Below, in pieces: positions 1 through 5,716 of a stretch of DNA of 8,282 nt (positions are counted from its first letter, which is position 1; each line of letters starts with the position of its first letter). The notes beneath the pieces are model-generated. The model did not search any database and had not been told where the DNA came from. It saw only the letters and a program-made list of their open reading frames with translations. The translations under genes were made by a program, and so were the position numbers. Location: positions 1 through 8,282 of the forward strand of contig CAMPKU010000205.1 of NCBI GenBank assembly GCA_946887385.1. Reading direction: 5' to 3'. This DNA comes from an uncultured Gammaproteobacteria bacterium. Lineage in GTDB: Bacteria > Pseudomonadota > Gammaproteobacteria > Rariloculales > Rariloculaceae.

Positions 1-440
1 CCCGATTCGGTGACGAGGGCGGCCGTGCCGAGCACGCGAAACGTGAGATCGCCGTGCATGCGCCTGAGCTCGCCGAGCACGTCGCCGAGCACACTGGGCG
101 GCGCATTGCCGGGAGGGTTGGCGCCGGCATCGCGGCTGCCGAGCACGGCCCAGTAACGCAACGCAGCGCGTGGCGTGGCCTCGGACGGCCGCGCTCGAAT
201 CGTTTGCAGCACGGCTTCCACCTGCTGCAGCGTCTCAGGTGATGCGTTGACGAGGATTTGGCCTGACGGCAGTAGTTGCACGCCCCCGGTCGGCTGGCCT
301 CCCGTGTTGAGGACGCGCGCGAGCGCGGTATAGATTTCCTGCTGATACTGCGGAGGTACGTCGTAGGTTCTGAGATCTGCCCAGGCGCTGGTCGCGACTA
401 AAGTGAGCAGGAGAGTCACGGCGAGTCGAATGAGGGGCAT
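1..440 (-). CDS. Exported protein with secretin-N-domain-like segment, 5' part only
   Basis: The 5' end of a minus-strand gene, 146 codons long before it runs off the left edge; the stop lies outside the window. The start is supported by a good Shine-Dalgarno (AAGGAG, 447-452) six bases upstream. Residues 1-21 form a Sec signal peptide (MPLIRLAVTLLLTLVATSAWA, cleavage likely after AWA). The mature part opens with RTYDVPPQYQQEIYTAL and continues into VQLLPSGQILVNASPETLQQVEAVL near residues 55-80. This alternation resembles the ring-building N domains of secretins (an amphipathic helix, then a short strand reading 'ILVNAS', then 'Q-VE-VL-I'). It is followed by RAALRYWAVLGSR, like a second strand. 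With only part of the protein visible, the secretin-fold reading is an inference; a stand-alone periplasmic protein with this fold is as likely as a true secretin. It lies 57 nt downstream of the sirtuin gene on the same strand and probably has its own promoter. Confidence 0.7.
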   Translation of the reverse strand, partial: MPLIRLAVTLLLTLVATSAWADLRTYDVPPQYQQEIYTALARVLNTGGQPTGGVQLLPSGQILVNASPETLQQVEAVLQTIRARPSEATPRAALRYWAVLGSRDAGANPPGNAPPSVLGDVLGELRRMHGDLTFRVLGTAALVTES

Positions 441-446
441 AGGAAT

Positions 447-452
447 CTCCTT
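447..452 (-). promoter_or_regulatory. Shine-Dalgarno AAGGAG of the exported protein
   Basis: On the minus strand AAGGAG stands six bases before the ATG at 440-438. It fixes the start of the partial gene at the left edge. Its first base overlaps the 3' arm of the inverted repeat at 452-480. Confidence 0.7.
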
Positions 453-480
453 CGCGTGTGATACCTATATATACACGCGA
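452..480. repeat. 8+8 bp inverted repeat around a TATATAT core
   Basis: TCGCGTGT (452-459) and ACACGCGA (473-480) are perfect reverse complements separated by 13 bases containing an A/T-rich CTATATAT tract. The site lies in the 57-nt gap between the sirtuin stop and the next minus-strand start. Its proximal arm touches the Shine-Dalgarno. In DNA it could be an operator placed over a TATA-like -10 region; in the minus-strand mRNA it could form a hairpin next to the ribosome site. No convincing -35 box was found 16-18 bp upstream of the TATATA tract. Confidence 0.45.
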
Positions 481-497
481 CCCGAGCATTCCCTTCC

Positions 498-1337
498 TCA
501 GGACAGCATCGATACCGCGGGCGGGCGCTCGCAAAGTAAGAAGGATAGGGCGTTGCAGCAGCTCTCCGCGACCTTGAGCGTAAGCAAGTCATCGGCCCGC
601 GTGCGGCCGAGGTTGATGGCCGCGATCGGCTTGTCCCTCTCGGCCATGGCCTTCGCGAACCGATAGCCGGAATACACCATCAAGGACGAGCCCACCACGA
701 GCATCGCGTCGGCCTGCTCGAGCGCGGCGAACGCGCGTCGCACGCGCTCGGCCGGCACGCTTTCGCCGAAGAACACCACGTCGGGCTTCAGCAATCCGCC
801 GCAGGCGTCGCACGCCGGTACGTCGAACGTTGCGAAGTCGGCGTCGTCCAGAGCGGCGTCGCCGTCCGGCAGCTCGAGCGCATCGAGCGACGCGAACGCT
901 GCGTTGCGCGCGGTCAGCGCGCGTTGCACGTGGTCGCGCGGCACACGCCGCTCGCAGCTCATGCAGCGCACCACGTCCACGCGCCCGTGCAGATCGACGA
1001 CGTGGCGGCTGCCGGCCGCCTGGTGCAAGCCGTCGACGTTCTGAGTGACGAGCTGGCTGATGCGTCCCTGGCGCTCGAGCGCTGCGAGCGCGCGATGCGC
1101 GTCGTTCGGGCCGGCGGCCCGCATGCGCCGCCAGCCGACGAGACTGCGCGCCCAGTACCGCTTGCGAGCGTCGGCATCCGCCAGAAAATCCGCGAGCATG
1201 ATCGGGCTGCCGCGCTTCCATTCGCCGTCGGCGTCGCGATAGTCGGGAATGCCCGACGCCGTGCTGCACCCCGCGCCCGTTAGCACGAACAGCGTTTCGT
1301 GCTGCTCGATGAATTCACAAAGCGCGCCGGCCGTCAT
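498..1337 (-). CDS. Class II sirtuin (NAD+-dependent protein deacylase/lipoamidase family)
   Basis: A 279-residue SIR2-family protein, the usual length for class II (SIRT4-like) sirtuins. Visible motifs in order: the NAD-binding GAGCSTASGIPDYR at residues 21-34, TQNVDGLH at 98-105, catalytic His117 in DLHG, a four-cysteine zinc site (C125, C128, C176, C179), KPDVVFFGE from residue 184, GSS at 216-218 and NLG at 242-244. All expected catalytic and zinc residues are present, so it should be active. The substrate (acetyl, lipoyl or other acyl-lysine) cannot be told from sequence. The open frame extends upstream to 1412 but would then overlap the oxygenase gene by about 70 nt. The ATG at 1337-1335 is chosen because it lies 5 nt after the oxygenase stop and starts right before the conserved region. 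There is no clear Shine-Dalgarno, so translation is probably coupled to the upstream gene. Confidence 0.92.
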   Translation of the reverse strand: MTAGALCEFIEQHETLFVLTGAGCSTASGIPDYRDADGEWKRGSPIMLADFLADADARKRYWARSLVGWRRMRAAGPNDAHRALAALERQGRISQLVTQNVDGLHQAAGSRHVVDLHGRVDVVRCMSCERRVPRDHVQRALTARNAAFASLDALELPDGDAALDDADFATFDVPACDACGGLLKPDVVFFGESVPAERVRRAFAALEQADAMLVVGSSLMVYSGYRFAKAMAERDKPIAAINLGRTRADDLLTLKVAESCCNALSFLLCERPPAVSMLS

Positions 1338-1342
1338 CGACG

Positions 1343-1969
1343 CTACTTGATCTCGAGCCGATGCAGCGTGCCGAAGCTGCCTCGCGCGAACACGTTGAAT
1401 GCCAAGCACCAACGCTCTTCGTCCGACTCGTTGGTGTCGGCCGAGTGCATGACGGTAGACGGGAACAGGCAGATGTCGTTGTTCTGGGGTTTGTAGCCCC
1501 AGCTCTTGCAGTTGTAAATGTTGAACGCATCGACGTCGAAATCGAGCGTGGGCGGGAACGGAATCAGGCTATAGATGTCGCGGTGAAACACGAGATCGCC
1601 GCTGGTCTCGTTCACTTGCAAGTACAGCACGCCCGAGATCAACGAGTTGCCGTGGATGTGCTGGCCAGCCGCTTGCCCGCGCGCGTGCACGTTGATCCAC
1701 GAGTTCGTGATGTAGAACTCCACGTTGCGGCTCACGCCGCAAACACCGTGCGCGTAAACGTCTACTTCTTTCATCACCACGTCGTGCACGGCCTTGAGCT
1801 CGGGGCGGTGCAGCACATTCTTGTCGACCGAGGTGCGGAAGTTGTAGGCGCCGCCGGTCTCGGCGGCCGACGAGTACTCGAGCGACTTGAAATCCGGCCG
1901 CGGGAAGTCGCCAACGTTGTTCACGTAGAGCGGCGTCGAGAACAGCGCGAAGATTCGTTGCTGCGTCAT
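1343..1969 (-). CDS. 2OG-Fe(II) oxygenase-like protein (TIGR02466/PF13759 type)
   Basis: A 208-residue soluble protein resembling the putative 2-oxoglutarate/Fe(II) oxygenases of the 2OG-FeII_Oxy_5 group, which are about 200 residues. It opens with the family-like FALFSTPLYVNNVG. The central SWINVHARGQAAGQHIHGNS (residues 90-109) gives the proximal metal ligands as His104 and His106 (HxH in place of the commoner HxD). SGVLYLQV (112-119) and GDLVFHRD follow. LFPSTVMHS (168-176) supplies the distal His175, and Arg186 in ESDEER is a good candidate for binding the 2OG carboxylate. No signal peptide is seen, so it is likely cytoplasmic. The frame is open to 2056, but the extra 29 residues look unlike the family, so the ATG at 1969-1967 is preferred; neither start has a good Shine-Dalgarno. 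It precedes the sirtuin gene by 5 nt, almost certainly in one operon. The substrate is unknown. Confidence 0.82.
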   Translation of the reverse strand: MTQQRIFALFSTPLYVNNVGDFPRPDFKSLEYSSAAETGGAYNFRTSVDKNVLHRPELKAVHDVVMKEVDVYAHGVCGVSRNVEFYITNSWINVHARGQAAGQHIHGNSLISGVLYLQVNETSGDLVFHRDIYSLIPFPPTLDFDVDAFNIYNCKSWGYKPQNNDICLFPSTVMHSADTNESDEERWCLAFNVFARGSFGTLHRLEIK

Positions 1970-2102
1970 GGGCAGAATAGATAATGTGTGGGGATCATGT
2001 AGGGCACGTATGGCCGGCTTCCCGCCGTGTGTCGCCGCCATCCTAGCGCGATCCATCCTCGGTTGGCGCTGCGTGCGGGTATGATCGGCCTCATGAACGT
2101 CG

Positions 2103-2110
2103 AAAGGAGG
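2103..2110 (+). promoter_or_regulatory. Shine-Dalgarno AAAGGAGG of the decarboxylase-like gene
   Basis: A near-perfect anti-16S match, eight bases before the ATG at 2119. It decides the start, and with it the presence of the twin-arginine signal. A TATGAT sequence at 2080-2085 could be the -10 box, but no matching -35 was found. Confidence 0.8.
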
Positions 2111-2118
2111 GCAACGCG

Positions 2119-2919
2119 ATGACCACGAAACGCCGGGACTTTCTCGCAGGCTCGGTTGCGGCGCTGGCGGCGGCCGGGCTCGGCCGTGCCGGGGCGGCGC
2201 AAAGTCGGGTACCCGTGCTGGGGCTCATCTTTCCGCCGCTGAATCGCGGCGTGCCCGACGAAGGCATCGCGATGTACGGCGACCGGCTGAAGTACGTCGT
2301 CACGGGGCTCGGCGTGGAATCGATGACGCCCGAAGGCTTCAATGCCGTGATCGAGCGCATCCCCGCCGCGGCCGAGAAGCTTGCGGCGGCCGGCGCCGAG
2401 GCCATCGAGCTCACCGGCACGTCGCTCACGTTTTATCAAGGCGAAGCGTTCAACCAGAAGCTGCGCCAAACGGTCGTCGACGCGTCGGGATTACGCGCTA
2501 CGACGATGAGCAACGGCGTCATCGAGGCGTTGAAAGAGGTCGGCGCGAAGCGGGTGGCCGTCGCGACGGCGTACAACGACGTCGTCAACGAGCGCCTGCG
2601 CGCGTTCCTGATCGAGCACGATTTGGAGCCGCTCGTCATCACGGGCATGGGCCTGGAGGCGATCACGTCCGTCGACAGCGTCACGCAGAACGACCTGCTC
2701 GAGTTCGGCGCGCGCGTGCGCGCGTCGGCGCCGGATGCCGATTCGCTGTTTATCTCGTGCGGCGGGTTCCGGACGCTCGAGCTCATTGCGCCGCTGGAGG
2801 CGCGCACCGGCGTTCCCGTGATCTCGAGCATGCCGCACGGCCTTTGGGCCGGCGCGCGGCTCGTCGGCATGAGCGGCGCCTCGCCGGGTTACGGCACTCT
2901 GCTGTCGCGCGGCGCGTGA
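2119..2919 (+). CDS. Tat-exported arylmalonate decarboxylase-like protein (Asp/Glu racemase superfamily)
   Basis: A 266-residue protein that aligns along its length with Bordetella arylmalonate decarboxylase (AMDase) as I recall that sequence. Shared stretches include MTPEGFNAVIE, TGTSLTFYQG, ATAYNDVVNERL, SCGG and the C-terminal PGYG. Catalytic Cys214 sits in SCGG. The racemase's other cysteine is replaced by Gly100 in GTS, as in AMDase (Gly74), which favours a one-base decarboxylase over a racemase. Thr101, Ser102, Tyr152 and Gly215 match the AMDase dioxyanion-hole residues, each offset by exactly 26. Those 26 extra residues are a twin-arginine signal: KRRDFLAGSVAALAAAGLG followed by an AGAA-type cleavage region. 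Known AMDase is cytoplasmic, so export is unusual. The start is fixed by AAAGGAGG at 2103-2110. It is followed after 34 nt by an exported cupin. The substrate is inferred to be a substituted malonate or a related diacid; maleate-isomerase-like chemistry is an alternative. Confidence 0.88.
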   Translation: MTTKRRDFLAGSVAALAAAGLGRAGAAQSRVPVLGLIFPPLNRGVPDEGIAMYGDRLKYVVTGLGVESMTPEGFNAVIERIPAAAEKLAAAGAEAIELTGTSLTFYQGEAFNQKLRQTVVDASGLRATTMSNGVIEALKEVGAKRVAVATAYNDVVNERLRAFLIEHDLEPLVITGMGLEAITSVDSVTQNDLLEFGARVRASAPDADSLFISCGGFRTLELIAPLEARTGVPVISSMPHGLWAGARLVGMSGASPGYGTLLSRGA

Positions 2920-2943
2920 AGCGCCTGCCACCTTCGCTAACTT

Positions 2944-2947
2944 GGAG
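2944..2947 (+). promoter_or_regulatory. Shine-Dalgarno GGAG of the cupin gene
   Basis: GGAG stands six bases before ATG 2954. It favours that start over an in-frame TTG at 2942, which lies upstream of the Shine-Dalgarno. Confidence 0.65.
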
Positions 2948-2953
2948 ACGACG

Positions 2954-3412
2954 ATGAAACGTGTAGCGGTCCGCGTCCTCTGTAGTGCGCTCGCGGTCGG
3001 CGGCGCATTCTGGCTCGGTACGGCCGTGCCGCAGCAAAGCGCCAGCCCGGCTCCCGTGCGGCTCGACCCCGACAAGATCGCCGGCTTGAATCTCGACGCG
3101 ATTCCGCCCGACGCGTATCAAGAGATTCTGGTGGCCGGCGAGCTCAACATGCGCGTCGCAACGCTGTTCGAAGGAAAAGAGCTCCGCGCGTCGATCTTCG
3201 AGTCGACGCCGGCCAAGACGGATCACCGCACGCGGCCCACGGATGTCGACGAGTTCGTCTACGTGCTGTCCGGCAAGCTCATCCTCACGGAGCCGAACGG
3301 CACGCGCCACGAGTACGTGCCCGGCGACTCGCTCGTTCTGCCGATCGGCTACACGGGCACCTGGGAGATGCAGGGCAACTACCGCGAGCTCGTCGTGCTC
3401 GCGCAGCGTTGA
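2954..3412 (+). CDS. Small exported cupin (cupin_3/EutQ-like)
   Basis: A 152-residue protein with an N-terminal Sec-type signal (MKRVAVRVLCSALAVGGAFWLGTAV, residues 1-25) and one cupin domain. Motif 1 is TDVDEFVYVLSGKLILTEPNG (residues 96-116), with the E-x6-G spacing from Glu100 to Gly107. Motif 2 is YVPGDSLVLPIGYTGTWEM (121-139). The 'GD-LVLP-GY-GTWEM' wording is typical of cupin_3 (PF05899). The canonical HxH before Glu100 and the motif 2 His are absent (positions are T/R/P and Gly135), so a standard metal site is unlikely; a binding or structural role is possible. There is no lipobox in a lipoprotein position. It lies 34 nt after the decarboxylase-like gene and is probably co-transcribed; both products would share the periplasm. 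The specific function is unknown. Confidence 0.82.
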   Translation: MKRVAVRVLCSALAVGGAFWLGTAVPQQSASPAPVRLDPDKIAGLNLDAIPPDAYQEILVAGELNMRVATLFEGKELRASIFESTPAKTDHRTRPTDVDEFVYVLSGKLILTEPNGTRHEYVPGDSLVLPIGYTGTWEMQGNYRELVVLAQR

Positions 3413-3425
3413 GCGAACGTTCGCT
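3412..3425. repeat. 14-bp perfect palindrome between convergent genes
   Basis: AGCGAACGTTCGCT is its own reverse complement. It begins at the last base of the cupin stop and ends 8 nt before the lipoprotein stop codon on the other strand. It could act as a weak bidirectional terminator hairpin (5-bp stem, ACGT loop, but no U-tract) or as a protein-binding site. Confidence 0.4.
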
Positions 3426-3433
3426 GACGCCGC

Positions 3434-4660
3434 TTACGGCCGCCGCAGTCGATACACGCTGGATGAGCGCCGATCCGCGGCGTCGATGTCGCTGATCACG
3501 AGCAGCACGTCATTGGCCGCGAGCACGATGGCCTGCTCCACGCGCGGATCGATGAAGCTCGGCGGCGCCGGCACGCGCCGTACCGTAAGGCCGCCATTCG
3601 TCGTCTCGAACAGCGATAGCACAGCGTTCGCGCCGTTGACCGTGCCGCCGAACAGAACGCGTCGGCCGGTGCTCGAGAGCGGCGCGATCGCGCGAATGTA
3701 TGCATACGGGCGGTTCGGATTGTCGCCGTCGCTGCGGTAGAGCACGTGCGAGTCGATCGCGTCACGATGGCTCCACTCGCCGTCGGTGGCGGTGAGCTCG
3801 AGCAACCCGCCCTCGACGCCTACGAGGATGCGGTCGTCGCGGCCGCTGACGGGCACGATCGAGTTGATGCGGCGGTTGCCGATCTCCTGAAGATCCGGGT
3901 AACCGAACAGGAAGCGAAAGTTAGCCAGCGTGAAGCGATCGTCGCTGTCCACGTCCCGCGCGCCGACCCAGGCCACGTCGAGCGGCAACTCGCAGCCCTG
4001 GAGCAGGACTCGAGCGCCACGCGGCCGGTGCGCGACGCACGGGTAGCCGAAGTTCGGCATCGTTGCGCCGTCGCTGAGGAGCCATGTTGCGCCGCCGTCA
4101 ACCGTGACCGCGACGGTGTCGGCATCGAGATTGCCGTAGAGCACGTCGGCGTCGAGCGGATCGGGCTCGAGTGCCGCGAAGCGGAAGCCGACGCCGGCAT
4201 CGGGCTGCCCCGGCGCCGCTCGCGGCCAGGCCGCGGCCGCGATCCAGTCTTGACCGCCCGTGAGCGAGTACCACGCCGTCGGCAGCTGCTCGTCGCGCGC
4301 GTCATAACCGGCAGCCACGAGCCGCGCGCCGTCGGCGCTCTGCGCGAGCGCCTGCACCGTGCGGCCTTCGAGCCCCGCGCGCTCCCAGTCGGCGGTGCCG
4401 CCGAGCGGCCGCCGCCAGACACCGTCGGCCGTGCCGAGCAGCAGCGTATCGTTCGTGACGACGAGCGTTTCGTGGTTGCCCACGAGCTCCGGCGTCGCGG
4501 CGTCGGGGCCGCCCAAGTCCGCCCACTGCCACTCCGCGTCCGGTAGGGACCACGAGCGGTCGTTGTCGCACGCGGCGAGAGCCGTGGCAGCCAAGATTGT
4601 CATGACCCACGCGGCCGCGAGCCTGGCGCCTCGAACATAACGCGGCTCTCCACTGCTCAT
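3434..4660 (-). CDS. Lipoprotein with Asp-box/BNR-like beta-propeller repeats
   Basis: A 408-residue lipoprotein. The signal sequence ends in the lipobox LAAC, with the lipidated Cys31. The residue after it is Asp, which in E. coli rules means retention in the inner membrane; whether that rule holds here is uncertain. The body is rich in short strands with Asp-box-like turns: SLTGGQDW (132-139), TVDGGATW (186-193) and TTNGGLTV (353-360). Other propeller-blade phrases are LLLGTADGVWRRPL and ILVGVEGGLLEL. This suggests a sialidase/Ycf48-like propeller of six or seven blades, with no visible sialidase active-site arginines, so a binding or scaffold role is likelier than catalysis. Cys208 and Cys223 could form a disulfide. 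The start is supported by AGGAGG at 4667-4672, six bases upstream. It is transcribed divergently from the MipA/OmpV gene and shares its 183-nt intergenic region. No precise function is recognised. Confidence 0.82.
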   Translation of the reverse strand: MSSGEPRYVRGARLAAAWVMTILAATALAACDNDRSWSLPDAEWQWADLGGPDAATPELVGNHETLVVTNDTLLLGTADGVWRRPLGGTADWERAGLEGRTVQALAQSADGARLVAAGYDARDEQLPTAWYSLTGGQDWIAAAAWPRAAPGQPDAGVGFRFAALEPDPLDADVLYGNLDADTVAVTVDGGATWLLSDGATMPNFGYPCVAHRPRGARVLLQGCELPLDVAWVGARDVDSDDRFTLANFRFLFGYPDLQEIGNRRINSIVPVSGRDDRILVGVEGGLLELTATDGEWSHRDAIDSHVLYRSDGDNPNRPYAYIRAIAPLSSTGRRVLFGGTVNGANAVLSLFETTNGGLTVRRVPAPPSFIDPRVEQAIVLAANDVLLVISDIDAADRRSSSVYRLRRP

Positions 4661-4807
4661 GATCGGCCTCCTGTGCTTGAATGCGTGCCTCGGACGGTGG
4701 GAACGCTACCCGCGGGGTTGGGGCCAGTCTGTCGCGATTGTTGAGCGGGTTTGTCGCGGGCGGGCACGGGACGCGGGAGCGCTCCGCGCCGCGGCGGAAC
4801 GGGCTAC

Positions 4808-4825
4808 ACAAATTCGCTACAGATT
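4808..4825 (+). promoter_or_regulatory. Candidate response-regulator operator upstream of the MipA/OmpV gene
   Basis: ACAAATT-CGCT-ACAGATT: two 7-mers differing at one base, 11 bp apart start to start, the period typical of OmpR/PhoB-family binding sites. An 18-bp element matching at 15 positions stands upstream of the DUF3019-RR-HK operon (8150-8167), in the same orientation relative to its gene. It is an A/T-rich patch in otherwise G+C-rich DNA, 18 nt before the chosen start. TACAGA within it could alternatively be a -10 box. Confidence 0.55.
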
Positions 4826-4843
4826 CGCCGCGGGGTTTCCGGG

Positions 4844-5716
4844 ATGGTAGGCCCCAAGCCGCCCGGGAAGGTGGCGTCAAGAGGGTGGTCGCGCAGCTTG
4901 CTAAACGTACGTGGAATGCTCGTGATCGTTGCCGCCGGTCCTTGCGCGGCGCTCAGCGCGCAAACGGCGGTCGAGCCTATCGACCGCGAATCGCCGTGGA
5001 AGATCGGCATCGCGTTCGGCTACGGCGAGCGCAGCAACCCGCTCGTGCAGTCCGACGACATCCCCATTCTCGTCGACATCGACATTGCCTGGTACGGCAA
5101 ACGCTGGTTTTTCGACAACGGCGACGTGGGCCGCACGCTGCTCGACAACGAGCGGTTCATGCTGAACACCACCGTTCGCCTCAACAGCAACCGGGTGTTC
5201 TTCAGCAAGACCGACACGGAATACGTGCAGATTTTTAGCAGCTTCGCGCCTGCGCAGCTGCCCGAGCCCATTGAAGTGCCCGACCGGGATTACGCGCTCG
5301 AAGCGGGCGTCGAGCTCCTCACCGACGGCGACTGGGGCTATTTCCAGGCCACCGCTCACCACGACGTGAGCGACACGCACGACGGCTACGAGCTCTACGT
5401 GAATTACGGCCGGCTGTTCCGGCGCCAGCGGTGGTTCGTGGAGCCCTCGCTCGGCATGAGCTACAAGAGCGCCGATTTGAACGACTACTATTGGGGCGTC
5501 CGTCCCGAGGAAGCCAATTTCCTGTTGCCCGAGCACCGCGCTGGAGCCGGTTGGAACGTTCACGCGCGGCTCGCCACCACGTATCAGCTCACCCGCAACT
5601 GGAGCTTCGCCGCCGCGGCGCGTTACGAGCGCCTCAGCAGTGAAGCGTGGGCCAGCCCGCTCGTCGAAGACCGCTCGGTGAAGAGCGCGTTCGTCGGCTT
5701 CGGTTTCAGGTTCTAG
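4844..5716 (+). CDS. MipA/OmpV family outer-membrane protein
   Basis: A 290-residue beta-barrel protein of the MipA/OmpV family (PF06629). Family features include the opening SPWKIGIAFGYGERSNPLVQSDD, DYALEAGVELLTDGDWGYFQATAHHDVSDTHDG (residues 150-181), NDYYWGVRPEEA (213-224), SPLV near the end, and a C-terminal GFGFRF whose terminal Phe is the outer-membrane assembly signal. The signal peptide is the hydrophobic MLVIVAAGPCAALSAQ stretch (25-40), with cleavage near ALSA. The start is uncertain. ATG 4844 has a G-rich stretch at 4832-4835; an in-frame GTG at 4871, TTG at 4898 and ATG at 4916 are alternatives that shorten only the n-region. The frame is open further upstream, but those residues look non-coding. 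Its last 11 bp overlap the end of the kinase gene on the other strand. Family members are proposed porins or murein-synthesis scaffolds; the role here is probably as output or sensor partner of the adjacent two-component system. Confidence 0.88.
   Translation: MVGPKPPGKVASRGWSRSLLNVRGMLVIVAAGPCAALSAQTAVEPIDRESPWKIGIAFGYGERSNPLVQSDDIPILVDIDIAWYGKRWFFDNGDVGRTLLDNERFMLNTTVRLNSNRVFFSKTDTEYVQIFSSFAPAQLPEPIEVPDRDYALEAGVELLTDGDWGYFQATAHHDVSDTHDGYELYVNYGRLFRRQRWFVEPSLGMSYKSADLNDYYWGVRPEEANFLLPEHRAGAGWNVHARLATTYQLTRNWSFAAAARYERLSSEAWASPLVEDRSVKSAFVGFGFRF

Noticed and set aside
1361..1984. Long plus-strand ORF opposite the oxygenase gene.
   Set aside because: It is the antisense reading of a clear 2OG-Fe(II) oxygenase-like gene and has low-complexity V/R/H-rich composition.
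2063..2085. TTGGCG and TATGAT as a sigma-70 promoter for the decarboxylase gene.
   Set aside because: The spacer is only 11 bp, and no good -35 exists at 16-18 bp from TATGAT, so only a tentative -10 can be mentioned.
2093..2122. Nine-codon ORF ATG AAC GTC ... CGA TGA whose stop overlaps the decarboxylase start, with tandem AGG codons.
   Set aside because: The AGG-AGG pair is simply the Shine-Dalgarno of the real gene, and the mini-ORF has no ribosome site of its own; overlap is likely chance.
2081..4670. 12-base repeat ATGATCGGCCTC at 2081-2092 and 4659-4670.
   Set aside because: A 12-base match is expected about once or twice by chance in a window this size; the contexts differ.
4751..4843. 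N-terminal extension of the MipA/OmpV protein back to 4751.
   Set aside because: The Gly/Arg-rich residues do not resemble a signal peptide, and the extension would run through the putative operator.
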